A stretch of 64,000 nt of DNA from Bacteroidales bacterium (GCA_023229505.1 JALNZD010000001.1:62001-126000), one strand, 5' to 3'. Positions 25,197 through 33,527 are shown, numbered from the stretch's first letter. The notes: a model not told the origin generated them from the letters alone. A program made the numbers and translations.

Positions 25197-27245
25197 ATGG
25201 CAGAGGAGAATTTTAATTCACAGGATAAAGGGGGGAGTAATTTACCAAAAGGTAAAAATACCAGGGCTAAATTCAGTTTCTACTGGATTTATGCCGGTTT
25301 ACTTTTAGTTTTTATGCTGACTTATATTGTCAACTGGGAAGGAGGGGCAGCTAAAAAGACTACCTGGGGCGAAGTGAAGGAGATGCTGGAAAATGGTGAT
25401 ATCAGCCGCATCCTTCTGGTCAACAAGGAATCGGCAGAAATTTTCCTTAAGCCGGAAAAGATTGATGATCCCAGGTACAAGGAAATAAAAGAGAAGGTCC
25501 CTGCCAAAGGGCCTCATTTCACGTACAACATCACTTCTCCTGAAAGTTTTGAGAGGCTGGTGATGGAAGCCCAGAAGGACATTGCTGATCCGGTATATAT
25601 TGAGAACGATGTAAGGCGCAACTGGACCGGAGATATTCTGGGATGGGTTGTTCCTGTTGCCATCCTGGTCATTGTCTGGCTGGTTATCATGAGGATGATG
25701 AGCCGCAATGCCGGTGGTGCCGGAGGTCAGATCTTCAACATCGGTAAATCGAAAGCACAATTATTTGATAAGACCACCAGTGTAAGCATTAATTTTAATG
25801 ATGTGGCAGGGCTTGAGGAAGCCAAGGTGGAGGTTAAAGAAGTGGTGGATTTTTTAAAGAACCCTTCAAAATATACGGGATTGGGTGGTAAAATTCCCAA
25901 GGGAGTCCTTTTGGTAGGTCCTCCGGGAACCGGAAAGACCTTGCTGGCAAAAGCCGTTGCGGGTGAGGCCCAGGTTCCGTTCTTTTCCCTTTCAGGCTCC
26001 GATTTTGTGGAAATGTTTGTGGGTGTGGGCGCTTCGAGGGTCAGGGACCTTTTTAAGCAAGCTAAAGAAAAAGCCCCCTGCATTGTATTCATCGATGAAA
26101 TTGATGCCATCGGGCGTGCCAGGGGAAAGAACCAGATCACCGGCGCCAATGATGAGCGGGAAAGCACGCTGAACCAACTGCTCACCGAGATGGATGGTTT
26201 CAGCACTAACTCCGGGGTCATCATCATGGCGGCGACAAACCGGGCCGATATCCTTGACAGGGCATTGCTCCGTGCCGGCCGCTTCGATCGTCAGATCAAC
26301 GTAGAACTACCCGATCTCGAAGAACGAAGGGCAATTTTCAAAGTGCACACCAAGAACCTGAAATACGACAAGGAAAATGTCGACATGGAATGGCTGGCCA
26401 GGCAGACACCCGGTTTTTCCGGCGCAGACATTGCTAATGTTGCTAATGAATCGGCCCTGATAGCCGCCAGAAACGACAAGAAAATCATCGAAAAGCAGGA
26501 TTTTGTGGATGCCATCGACCGGATTATCGGTGGACTGGAACGACGAAGCAAGATTATTTCACAGGAGGAAAAGCAGGTGATCGCATTCCACGAATCCGGG
26601 CATGCATCGGTCAGCTGGTTGCTGCCGCACGCGCATCCATTAGTCAAAGTGACCATTGTCCCCCGCGGAAAAGCATTGGGCGCAGCGTGGTACCTGCCTG
26701 AAGAGAGGCAGCTCACGACTTTCGAACAGATGTTTGATGAAATGACCGCTACATTAGGCGGCAGGGCAGCGGAAGAGATCATATTCGGGAAGGTTTCAAC
26801 CGGAGCCCTGAATGACCTGGAAAGGGTAACCAAACAGGCTTACAATATGGTCGTATTCTTCGGACTGAACGATAAGATCGGCAATATCAGCTATTATGAT
26901 TCCACGGGGCAGCAGGAATATGCATTCCAAAAGCCTTACAGTGAAAAAACAGCGGAAGTTATTGACCATGAAATTGGAAAACTGGTCGACCAGGCCTATC
27001 GCAGAGCCGTGGAAATCCTTAGAATTAACAGGGACAAACTCGAGCATCTGGCCCGAATGCTGCTCGAAAAAGAAGTGATATTCGGCGAAGACCTGGAGCC
27101 CATCTTCGGGAAAAAGATGAAGCAGGCGGGGCATGAGATCGTTTTGATCAATATCAAATCAAACGGGAATAATACCATGTCTGAAAAAGCCGAAGATAAA
27201 ACTCCAAAGAAAAGGGGCAGGAAGCCGAAGGCAGACAGAGTATAG
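25197..27245 (+). CDS. ftsH: ATP-dependent zinc metalloprotease FtsH
   Basis: 682-aa membrane-bound AAA+ protease for membrane-protein quality control. Two transmembrane segments lie near residues 27-45 and 146-166 with a periplasmic domain between them. Walker A is GPPGTGKT (241-248), Walker B is IVFIDEID (296-303), and the second region of homology includes ATNRADILDRALLRAGRFDR. The zinc site is HESGH (465-469). The tail is lysine-rich (KTPKKRGRKPKADRV). In related genomes a LUD gene commonly follows; here a 3.4-kb insert intervenes. Its TAG begins a tandem array. Confidence 0.98.
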   Translation: MAEENFNSQDKGGSNLPKGKNTRAKFSFYWIYAGLLLVFMLTYIVNWEGGAAKKTTWGEVKEMLENGDISRILLVNKESAEIFLKPEKIDDPRYKEIKEKVPAKGPHFTYNITSPESFERLVMEAQKDIADPVYIENDVRRNWTGDILGWVVPVAILVIVWLVIMRMMSRNAGGAGGQIFNIGKSKAQLFDKTTSVSINFNDVAGLEEAKVEVKEVVDFLKNPSKYTGLGGKIPKGVLLVGPPGTGKTLLAKAVAGEAQVPFFSLSGSDFVEMFVGVGASRVRDLFKQAKEKAPCIVFIDEIDAIGRARGKNQITGANDERESTLNQLLTEMDGFSTNSGVIIMAATNRADILDRALLRAGRFDRQINVELPDLEERRAIFKVHTKNLKYDKENVDMEWLARQTPGFSGADIANVANESALIAARNDKKIIEKQDFVDAIDRIIGGLERRSKIISQEEKQVIAFHESGHASVSWLLPHAHPLVKVTIVPRGKALGAAWYLPEERQLTTFEQMFDEMTATLGGRAAEEIIFGKVSTGALNDLERVTKQAYNMVVFFGLNDKIGNISYYDSTGQQEYAFQKPYSEKTAEVIDHEIGKLVDQAYRRAVEILRINRDKLEHLARMLLEKEVIFGEDLEPIFGKKMKQAGHEIVLINIKSNGNNTMSEKAEDKTPKKRGRKPKADRV

Positions 27246-27312
27246 TCGTCAGTCGTTAGTCGTTAGTGGTTGGTCATTAGGTAGTCAGAAGGTTGTCAGA
27301 AGGTAGTCATTA
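27245..27312. repeat. 7-bp then 11-bp tandem array starting at the ftsH stop
   Basis: GTCGTCA, GTCGTTA, GTCGTTA, GTGGTTG, GTCATTA in 7-bp register starting with the G of the ftsH TAG, then GGTAGTCAGAA, GGTTGTCAGAA, GGTAGTCATTA in 11-bp register. Many units contain TAG on the sense strand. Confidence 0.9.
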
Positions 27313-27710
27313 AGAATTTGGCCCGTCAGGGACAAATGAAAATAGTCCCGGACAAGCCGCCCGTGGATAATAGATCGACCCTTTAAAACAAGTCCCATAC
27401 GGCCCACAGGACTTGCAAAATATTTGAACCTCCTCTTCCTTGTGTAATCTCTGTGAAGTATGCAGATCATCTATAGAAAACCACTTAAATTTTTTCTAGT
27501 GGTTTTCTGCTATGGATTTCACTTTAAAATAGATTATCATTGGGGGCATGAAGGATGAACTAACATATTTAAGATATATAAGGTTAGATCCAAAATCGCT
27601 GTACCCTCCATAAATGTACATTTCCTTTGCTGCACAAGACTTCTTAGTTTATAAACCCTTTAATTTAATCTTGTTAGGTTAATTCCCCGCCCCTTGGGGC
27701 GAAAGTATTC

Positions 27711-27736
27711 TAACTGACGGGTTAACCCGTCAGTTA
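27711..27736. repeat. perfect 26-bp palindrome
   Basis: The half-site TAACTGACGGGTT is followed directly by its exact reverse complement, with no loop. It lies 43 nt upstream of the lipoprotein gene. It could form a cruciform, bind a dimeric protein or belong to a REP-like element. Confidence 0.9.
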
Positions 27737-27744
27737 AACAGATA

Positions 27745-27764
27745 CCCCGCTGCTTGCGGCGGGG
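27745..27764. repeat. REP-like GC-rich hairpin
   Basis: CCCCGCTGC and GCGGCGGGG pair across a two-base TT loop with one G-T wobble. Similar CCCCGC...GCGGGG hairpins are dispersed between genes in many Bacteroidota genomes. Confidence 0.8.
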
Positions 27765-27779
27765 AGTTTCATTGACAAA

Positions 27780-28871
27780 ATGAAAAAAGTGATTTTTATT
27801 ATAGCAATTATTTTATCTTTTATTGTCGTAATTTTAAGCTGTAAAAAACAGCATGATGATTCAAAAGTTAATCCGATCAACCAGGTGAACCAGACCAACC
27901 AAAACATAGAACAGCGGATACTTACATTCAAATCGGAGATTGAAAACAGGCTGAAAAGTGGGAGCAGTTACCCGATAGATACAGCAGTTCGGTACACTGA
28001 AGCTTTGATAAATTATACTTATGGAGATGTAGCCAATAATCTCCAAGGATTGGATATTGATTCCGTATTTATTGATGTTGATTTAACCGGCGGAAAGGTA
28101 ACGCCTGCTGAAGCTGCATCTGTTTATGACGAGATTATTGACAGCCTGACTGTTCAATATCAGAATCTTCCTTCACAAAATCTTCATCTGATTTTCGCGG
28201 ATGTTTTCAGAAGGGACTCTATTTCAGGAAGTGTTACTTTCGGTGTAATCTCGGCATTCGGATATGTCTCGCCAATTAATTATGGTCGTTTTGGAGATGA
28301 GGATTGGTGGATGTTTGGGTTGGGGTGGTGTAATTCTGGGGGATACTGCGATGGCCCATACGAAGGAACACATACTAATAGTGATGCAGCCGAACAAATT
28401 GAATATAGAATCAGAGTAAATATTGGTGTCCCTGGTCTAAGGCATTACTCTACTGATGTAGTAACGTTAGATATATGGCCTGATGGTCTTGTCCATTATT
28501 ATGGAGACCCCCCTAATGGTATTCCTCCCCAAAATTATTATTGTGATTTTCTTAATTACGAAGATGAAACTACCGAAGACAATTATTATGACTATTTGTG
28601 TTTTGTCAATTACTATGCATTACCAAATTTTCATGATTGTCTCTGTCCTGATGAAATGAATTTCTACCTGCATGGTGAAGAATCTGTTTGTACCGATCTT
28701 ATATTCGAATGTGATGATTTGGGGGATTTAATTGAAGACAAAGTTTTCATGTCCATTAATAATGAGGGAAGCATTTATTACGGATTTCCAAATTACAGTT
28801 ATGTTCACATTATGACCAATACATATGGTTTATGGGTTGTTGACACAAATCAACCGGGAACTTTTAATTAA
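27780..28871 (+). CDS. lipoprotein of unknown function
   Basis: 363-aa predicted lipoprotein: a hydrophobic signal (VIFIIAIILSFIVVILS) and lipobox ILSC with Cys21, followed by KK. The mature protein starts with an Asn/Gln-rich linker and a helical region, then a Trp/Gly/Cys-rich central segment (DEDWWMFGLGWCNSGGYCDG) and an acidic, Tyr-rich and Cys-rich C-terminal half (about nine cysteines after residue 180). I do not recognise a family. It is AT-rich compared with ftsH and cdsA and sits in the insert between them, which suggests it was acquired. A terminator-like hairpin follows. Confidence 0.75.
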   Translation: MKKVIFIIAIILSFIVVILSCKKQHDDSKVNPINQVNQTNQNIEQRILTFKSEIENRLKSGSSYPIDTAVRYTEALINYTYGDVANNLQGLDIDSVFIDVDLTGGKVTPAEAASVYDEIIDSLTVQYQNLPSQNLHLIFADVFRRDSISGSVTFGVISAFGYVSPINYGRFGDEDWWMFGLGWCNSGGYCDGPYEGTHTNSDAAEQIEYRIRVNIGVPGLRHYSTDVVTLDIWPDGLVHYYGDPPNGIPPQNYYCDFLNYEDETTEDNYYDYLCFVNYYALPNFHDCLCPDEMNFYLHGEESVCTDLIFECDDLGDLIEDKVFMSINNEGSIYYGFPNYSYVHIMTNTYGLWVVDTNQPGTFN

Positions 28872-28881
28872 TTAACTTATT

Positions 28882-28917
28882 GCAGGATGCATTAATATAA
28901 ATGCATCCTGCTGTTTT
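28882..28917 (+). terminator. hairpin terminator after the lipoprotein gene
   Basis: GCAGGATGCATT pairs perfectly with AATGCATCCTGC (12 bp, 6-base loop AATATA), followed by TGTTTTATT. It lies 10 bp past the stop and 12 bp before the next gene. Confidence 0.8.
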
Positions 28918-28929
28918 ATTAAAATTCTT

Positions 28930-30363
28930 ATGAAGAAAGATTTTATAATTTTTGGATTATTAATGAGTATGTTTTTTACATACGGCCAATCTACCTATGA
29001 ATTTCTTTATCAAAGTCCTTTAAATGAAATTTCAAGAAGCCTGAATGAAGATGAACAAGGAAACATCTATTTTTCGGTTGAAAACTTTCAATATGCTTTG
29101 ATTATCAAACTTGATCATGATGGATCTTTTCTAGACTCCATCAGTATATATAACCATGAAGGCACTTGTAACCTTGCAGAGTTGATTAAAATTGATGATG
29201 ATTATTTTGTGGCTTTAGGTAATTGGACCATTGATACGGTTTCTGAATTATGGTTTGTGAAATTTAATCACGAATTACAAATTATTGATGATAAGAAATT
29301 GATTTCCAACAGCCTTAAAATTTATAATTTCCATCATATCATCAGAAGTAATGGTAATATTGTTTTTATAGCCCACTACCAACCTGGATCTTCTCCCGCT
29401 GAATATAAGGTCTGTATTTATGAATTGACACCCGAAGGAGATTTGGTCAGATATAAATTTTTTAATCAAGCATATTCATTTAACATTGCTTCGACAATTA
29501 TTGAGGATTCTTCAAATTTTTGTTATAAATTATTTTCTCTTTTGCCCGTTTCATATAGAATGTCATGCAATATCAGTTATATTGATACTTCTTTTAATGT
29601 AACTGATTCTTTAGTCCTTTCTGGTGGCATTATTAGGGATCAAAATACGGCTAAATGGATCAATGACTCGATTTATCTTCTGACCGGAAGGTCATTCGAT
29701 CCCTCCCAAGATGAATTCGATATCGGAATTCTGAAAATGACTGCCAATGATTCTTTACTTAACGCAGCATATTTTGGAAAAACTGATACTGTGGATTATA
29801 CAGGTCTATATAAAAATCTAGACTTTATTTCAAAAGGTAACATTTTTTTCTCTGGAGAATCCAATATTAAACAATATTTTCAAACCGAGCCTTCATGGAT
29901 CATGTTAAATATCCTTGATTCGAATCTGAACCTTAAAAACCAGCGGTTTTATGGAGGGGATGCATTTTACCTGGTGAATGCCATACTGGCCACACAGGAC
30001 AGTGGATGTGTGCTGTCGTGTTCACGCTACGATTACTTAACCCAGAACGAAGAGTTCGATATCTATATTCTCAAGGTTAATCAGGATGGATTGCTGGTTT
30101 CAACCACTGAAAATCCAATTATAAATAGTAACGCATGTTTTATTTATCCTAATCCGGGGAATGAGACATTAAATATTAATTCACCAATAGATCGGTCACA
30201 AATTCAGCTTTTTGACCTGACCGGAAGATTGGAATGTGAAGCTGAACTTTCGGCAGGCACCAATTCGATACCTGTTTCCAGCTTACCTGCCGGAATTTAT
30301 CTTTACCGGATATTTGACCATAAAAGCCAGATAATCCAATCGGGGAAATGGATCAAACTGTAA
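28930..30363 (+). CDS. T9SS-exported protein with a beta-propeller-like body
   Basis: 477-aa secreted protein. Signal peptide at residues 1-20 (FIIFGLLMSMFFTYGQ). The central ~370 residues consist of repeating beta segments with patterns such as IYFSVENFQYALIIKLDHDG and IVFIAHYQPG, consistent with a propeller, though not assignable to a family. The last ~75 residues are a type A T9SS sorting domain (CFIYPNPGNETLNI, then FDLTGRLECEAEL and SSLPAGIYLYRIFD). It is AT-rich like the preceding lipoprotein gene, and both lie in the ftsH-LUD insert. Its job is unknown; it may be a surface partner of the lipoprotein. Confidence 0.82.
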   Translation: MKKDFIIFGLLMSMFFTYGQSTYEFLYQSPLNEISRSLNEDEQGNIYFSVENFQYALIIKLDHDGSFLDSISIYNHEGTCNLAELIKIDDDYFVALGNWTIDTVSELWFVKFNHELQIIDDKKLISNSLKIYNFHHIIRSNGNIVFIAHYQPGSSPAEYKVCIYELTPEGDLVRYKFFNQAYSFNIASTIIEDSSNFCYKLFSLLPVSYRMSCNISYIDTSFNVTDSLVLSGGIIRDQNTAKWINDSIYLLTGRSFDPSQDEFDIGILKMTANDSLLNAAYFGKTDTVDYTGLYKNLDFISKGNIFFSGESNIKQYFQTEPSWIMLNILDSNLNLKNQRFYGGDAFYLVNAILATQDSGCVLSCSRYDYLTQNEEFDIYILKVNQDGLLVSTTENPIINSNACFIYPNPGNETLNINSPIDRSQIQLFDLTGRLECEAELSAGTNSIPVSSLPAGIYLYRIFDHKSQIIQSGKWIKL

Positions 30364-30471
30364 GGATTTGTTTCAAATATTCCCACCCTTTAATCCCCTC
30401 CCATGCCATCATTTATAATAAAAGCTCTGGTTGTGCAGGGAGGGGAAACATTATCCTATCCGCATATTTTT

Positions 30472-30491
30472 CCCCGGAATGAATTCCGGGG
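30472..30491. repeat. REP-like hairpin CCCCGGAAT-GA-ATTCCGGGG
   Basis: Perfect 9-bp stem with a two-base loop. A second perfect hairpin (GCACTCC-TAT-GGAGTGC) follows at 30503-30519. Paired hairpins of this kind resemble REP/BIME elements. Confidence 0.8.
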
Positions 30492-30579
30492 CTATTTTCA
30501 AGGCACTCCTATGGAGTGCAAGAGGATTGAGCATTCATAGTGCTCAATTGCAATTGAACAATCGAGCAATTGAACAATG

Positions 30580-30623
30580 TATGACCACTTTATGACCACC
30601 TAATGACCACTTTCTGACCATTT
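30580..30623. repeat. 11-bp tandem repeat, four units
   Basis: TATGACCACTT, TATGACCACCT, AATGACCACTT, TCTGACCATTT in exact 11-bp register, about 44 bp upstream of the LUD -7 box. Confidence 0.9.
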
Positions 30624-30666
30624 CTTCCTAAAAATCAGTCCTTGAACAGCAGTAGTTCAAATTTTC

Positions 30667-30674
30667 TATCTTTG
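30667..30674 (+). promoter_or_regulatory. -7 box eight bases upstream of the LUD gene
   Basis: TATCTTTG ends at 30674; the ATG is at 30683. It implies a very short leader and an independent promoter for LUD-cdsA-psd-frr downstream of the insert. Confidence 0.55.
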
Positions 30675-30682
30675 TATTGATT

Positions 30683-31327
30683 ATGGAAGAAAGCACTTCA
30701 AAAGAAAAGGTATTAAAATACATTAGGGAGGCTCTCATTTCAAAGACTGATCAGCCATTTCCAAAGATCGACTATGAAAAGCCGGTATTCAGTGAAATGG
30801 AAGAATCTTTTGATATCAATTTCGCACAGGAATTGACTGCTGCCGGCGGAATGTTCATTTATTGTGAGAGTGAGGCGGAAGTCATCAATGGCCTCAGGTT
30901 CCTGATGCACGACCGGAAGTGGGACAATATTTTCGCACTTGAGCCAAAGATTATCGAGCTCCTGAATAAAGGGCAAATTACCTGCCTGTCTGATCACGAT
31001 CAAATAACCCAGTCGCATGTGGGGATGACCGGATGCGAATCCCTCGTAGCAAGGCTGGGCAGCGTCATGGTGTCGACCGGGCAAATGGCCGGCCGGCAAA
31101 TCTTTATCTATCCGGAAATCCATATCGTTTTAGCACAGGCATCGCAACTGGTTGGTGACCTGAAGGATGCCCTGCTCAAATTAAGAAAAAAGTACGAACA
31201 ACGGATGCCTTCGATGGTCACTCTTATCACGGGCCCCAGCCGTACGGCCGATATTGAAAAAACATTGGTCATGGGGGCTCACGGACCGAAAGAATTATAT
31301 GTCTTCCTTCTGGAAGACCGGCTTTAA
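30683..31327 (+). CDS. LUD domain protein
   Basis: About 214-aa protein of the LUD (LutB/LutC/YkgG, formerly DUF162) family. Residues TAAGGMFIYCESEAEVINGL near 50-70 and TLITGPSRTADIEKTLVMGAHGPKEL near 180-205 are the family's conserved segments; ITGPSRTADIE is especially diagnostic. LutC-type proteins act in L-lactate oxidation, but no lutA or lutB is nearby and this orphan form travels with ftsH and cdsA in Bacteroidota, so lactate use should not be assumed. An in-frame TTG at 30677 is less likely than ATG 30683. Confidence 0.9.
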   Translation: MEESTSKEKVLKYIREALISKTDQPFPKIDYEKPVFSEMEESFDINFAQELTAAGGMFIYCESEAEVINGLRFLMHDRKWDNIFALEPKIIELLNKGQITCLSDHDQITQSHVGMTGCESLVARLGSVMVSTGQMAGRQIFIYPEIHIVLAQASQLVGDLKDALLKLRKKYEQRMPSMVTLITGPSRTADIEKTLVMGAHGPKELYVFLLEDRL

Positions 31328-31339
31328 ATTAATTACTGC

Positions 31340-32161
31340 GTGCAAAACCTATACACGAGGACCATTACCGGCATTTTTCTTACAGCCCTGATCATCGGCT
31401 CTCTTCTGCTGCATCCGTTGGCTCTTGTTGTTGTGATCTTTGTTCTGATGATGGTCGGTTTGTACGAGTTTTACCGACTGGCCGGTTTTCATGAAATACA
31501 CCCGCAACGGGTTTTGGGCTTCGCGGTCGGGGCCATCATGTACATCATCGTGGCTCTTACCGCCCTCGGGATAGTTTCAGCCTGGTACCTGGCCTTTCTT
31601 CCTCCTCTGTTCTTTGTTTTTTTTATTGCGGAATTGTTCCGGACGAAGCCAAATTCATTGTTAAATATAGCTTTCAGCATTTTCCCTGTCGCCTATATTT
31701 CCATCCCTTTTGCCATGATGATTTTCTTAATGAACCCTGTGGTTATCGGTGACCATCCTTACTGGCATATACTTTTCAGCTTATTAATCATCCAGGGGGG
31801 CTATGACACTTTTGCTTATCTGGTTGGAATAGCGATAGGGAAACATAAACTATTCGAAAAAATTTCACCGAAGAAAACCTGGGAAGGCACTATCGGAGGA
31901 ACATGCTTCGGCCTGCTTGCGGCCTTCATATTGTCCCTGTTCTTCAAAGAGCTTACAACCTGGCAATGGCTTGTTGCAGCATTGATTATCAATATTTCCG
32001 GCACCTTCGGTGATTTATCGGAATCAATGCTGAAACGAAAGTTCAATGTCAAGGATTCCGGAGATTTCTTTCCCGGCCATGGCGGTGTACTCGACCGGTT
32101 TGATGCAGCTATATTTGCAGCACCGGTATTATTTTGTTATCTTTTATTGCTCAACCTATGA
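31340..32161 (+). CDS. cdsA: phosphatidate cytidylyltransferase
   Basis: 273-aa integral membrane enzyme that makes CDP-diacylglycerol from phosphatidate and CTP. Several hydrophobic helices precede the CDS signature SMLKRKFNVKDSGDFFPGHG followed by GVLDRFDA, which is complete. The start codon is GTG (31340), as no ATG precedes the conserved N-terminus. Its TGA overlaps the psd ATG (ATGA at 32158-32161), so the product and the next phospholipid enzyme are made together. Confidence 0.95.
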   Translation: MQNLYTRTITGIFLTALIIGSLLLHPLALVVVIFVLMMVGLYEFYRLAGFHEIHPQRVLGFAVGAIMYIIVALTALGIVSAWYLAFLPPLFFVFFIAELFRTKPNSLLNIAFSIFPVAYISIPFAMMIFLMNPVVIGDHPYWHILFSLLIIQGGYDTFAYLVGIAIGKHKLFEKISPKKTWEGTIGGTCFGLLAAFILSLFFKELTTWQWLVAALIINISGTFGDLSESMLKRKFNVKDSGDFFPGHGGVLDRFDAAIFAAPVLFCYLLLLNL

Positions 32162-32844
32162 GACTTCATCATAAAGGATACATACCCCTTCTTGTCATGC
32201 TGGCACTCCTGTTGTGCATGGTCTGGCTGATAAACCTGGTTTTTCCGGTGCAAAGTACCATACATTACATATTGTACTGTGCGGGCGTTATTTTTTATTT
32301 CCTGTGCATCCGGTTTTTCAGGCGACCATACAGAGAAGTTTTACCTGACCCTGAACAAATCTTAAGTGCTGCCGATGGCCATGTTGTTGTGATAGAAGAG
32401 ATTCAAGAAACGGAGTATTTTCATGACCGGCGAATGCAGGTTTCCATTTTCATGTCGCCCCTTGATGTACATGTAAACTGGTATCCTGTCAGCGGGGAGA
32501 TCATTCACACAAAATATCACCATGGTTCCCACATTCCGGCATACCGGCCAAAAGCCAGCATGAAGAATGAGCGCATGTCGATCGTGATAGAAAATGAACA
32601 TGGCAAACCGGTCATGATGACACAGATTGCCGGTATCATGGCCAGGCGGGTATTCACCACCGCCAGGCCGGGGAGTTATGTTTTCCAGGGAGAAGAAGCA
32701 GGTATCATCAAGTTCGGCTCCAGGGTCGATATCATTCTTCCAAAAGATAGCGAGATCGTGGTTAAGTTAGGCCAGAAAGTTAGTGCATGTAAGACTATCA
32801 TAGCGAGATTTCCCGATAAAAACCTATTTTTGCAAAAATCTTAA
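32158..32844 (+). CDS. psd: phosphatidylserine decarboxylase
   Basis: About 228-aa short-form Psd that converts phosphatidylserine to phosphatidylethanolamine. Two N-terminal hydrophobic segments are followed by AADGHVV and IFMSPLDVHVNWYPVSG. The self-cleavage site that yields the pyruvoyl group is the Gly-Ser of IIKFGSRVDIILP near the C-terminus. MRLHHKGYIP at 32158 overlaps the cdsA stop by 4 bp and is preferred to the ATG at 32134. No phosphatidylserine synthase gene is next to it here. Confidence 0.95.
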   Translation: MRLHHKGYIPLLVMLALLLCMVWLINLVFPVQSTIHYILYCAGVIFYFLCIRFFRRPYREVLPDPEQILSAADGHVVVIEEIQETEYFHDRRMQVSIFMSPLDVHVNWYPVSGEIIHTKYHHGSHIPAYRPKASMKNERMSIVIENEHGKPVMMTQIAGIMARRVFTTARPGSYVFQGEEAGIIKFGSRVDIILPKDSEIVVKLGQKVSACKTIIARFPDKNLFLQKS

Positions 32845-32856
32845 AGTGACACTGTT

Positions 32857-33420
32857 ATGACTGAGGAATCCGAATTTCTACTTCAGGAAACAGAAGACCA
32901 GATGAACAAATCAGTTCAATTCCTGGAAAAAGAATTGCACAAGCTTCGCGCGGGAAAGGCCACACCCCAGATGCTTGAAGGGATCAGGATCAACTACTAC
33001 GACGTGGTAACTCCCATTGAACAATTGGCAAACATTACAACACCGGATGCAAGACAGATCATTATTCAGCCATGGGATAAAAGTATCATTCATGATATCG
33101 ACAAAGCCATCATGACCGCGAACCTGGGCCTGAATCCCAAAAATGAAGGGGAAGTGTTACGGATCCAGGTGCCACCGCTGACAGAAGAGCGGCGACGTGA
33201 TCTCGTCAAGAAAGCTAAATCTGAAGCGGAAAATGCCAAGATAAGCATCCGCAACATCAGGCGTTCGTCGAATGATATGGCCAAAGACCTTGAAAAAGAA
33301 GGGGTAGCTGAAGATGAAGTAAAGAAGTTGCAGGAAGATATCCAGAAACTCACCGTCAAGTATATCGAAGTAGTCGATAAAATTGTTGTTCAGAAAGAAA
33401 AAGACATTATGACGGTTTAG
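32857..33420 (+). CDS. frr: ribosome-recycling factor
   Basis: 187-aa translation factor that splits post-termination ribosomes with EF-G. Conserved segments are KELHKLRAGKATPQMLEGI, TPDARQIIIQPWDKS and the C-terminal helix with RRDLVKKAKSEAENAKISIR and RRSSNDMAKDLEK. Length is normal. A TATTTTTG at 32825-32832, inside the end of psd, could provide a second promoter. Strong inverted repeats follow before the convergent radical SAM gene. Confidence 0.97.
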   Translation: MTEESEFLLQETEDQMNKSVQFLEKELHKLRAGKATPQMLEGIRINYYDVVTPIEQLANITTPDARQIIIQPWDKSIIHDIDKAIMTANLGLNPKNEGEVLRIQVPPLTEERRRDLVKKAKSEAENAKISIRNIRRSSNDMAKDLEKEGVAEDEVKKLQEDIQKLTVKYIEVVDKIVVQKEKDIMTV

Positions 33421-33435
33421 ATATTGTTTTTGACA

Positions 33436-33467
33436 CTGACAGGTCCGCCAAAGGCGGACGCCGTCAG
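33436..33467 (+). terminator. hairpin after frr (REP-like)
   Basis: GTCCGCC pairs with GGCGGAC across an AAA loop, flanked by CTGAC/GTCAG. There is no T tract, so it may be a REP-type element or an RNA 3' stabiliser rather than a classic terminator. The core CCGCC-AAA-GGCGG recurs at 49006-49020. Confidence 0.55.
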
Positions 33468-33476
33468 ATAAATTAA

Positions 33477-33519
33477 CTTTTCACCTGTCAACGTGCGAAG
33501 CATTTGACAGCGTGAAAAG
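33477..33519. repeat. 43-nt nested palindrome between convergent genes
   Basis: Outer arms CTTTTCAC and GTGAAAAG, inner arms CTGTCAA and TTGACAG, and an apex TGC-GAA-GCA. Total pairing is 15 bp with a one-base bulge plus the 3-bp apical stem. It lies in the 107-bp gap between frr and the minus-strand radical SAM gene and ends 8 bp from the latter's stop. Confidence 0.9.
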
Positions 33520-33527
33520 ACCCAAGG

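Larger units (their letters stand above)
27313..27779. other. non-coding border of the ftsH-LUD insert, rich in hairpins
   Basis: No convincing gene is present. It contains a 10-bp stem (GAAAACCACT with AGTGGTTTTC, 27476-27507), a CGCCCC/GGGGCG hairpin with a 2-base loop (27688-27701), a perfect 26-bp palindrome (27711-27736) and a GC-rich hairpin (27745-27764) just before the lipoprotein start. The 27320-27470 part reads like degenerate dispersed repeat sequence; a minus-strand 61-codon frame there shows no protein-like support. Confidence 0.7.
30364..30666. other. non-coding border of the insert with hairpins and tandem units
   Basis: No gene is seen. It contains a CCCCTCCC/GGGAGGGG inverted repeat (30395-30445), a 9-bp hairpin CCCCGGAAT/ATTCCGGGG with a 2-base loop (30472-30491), GCACTCC/GGAGTGC with a TAT loop (30503-30519), and an 11-bp tandem repeat (30580-30623). 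The LUD promoter box follows. Confidence 0.75.

Noticed and set aside
27285..27470. Minus-strand 61-codon frame in the ftsH-LUD insert border
   Set aside because: No start context or domain; the DNA resembles a dispersed intergenic repeat, and the frame runs into the tandem array after ftsH.
30683..31327. LUD gene as evidence for lactate utilisation
   Set aside because: The lutA and lutB partners are missing and the gene lies with membrane-lipid genes.
33436..33467. Classic rho-independent terminator after frr
   Set aside because: The hairpin is strong but has no downstream T tract, so it was kept only as a low-confidence terminator or REP-like element.
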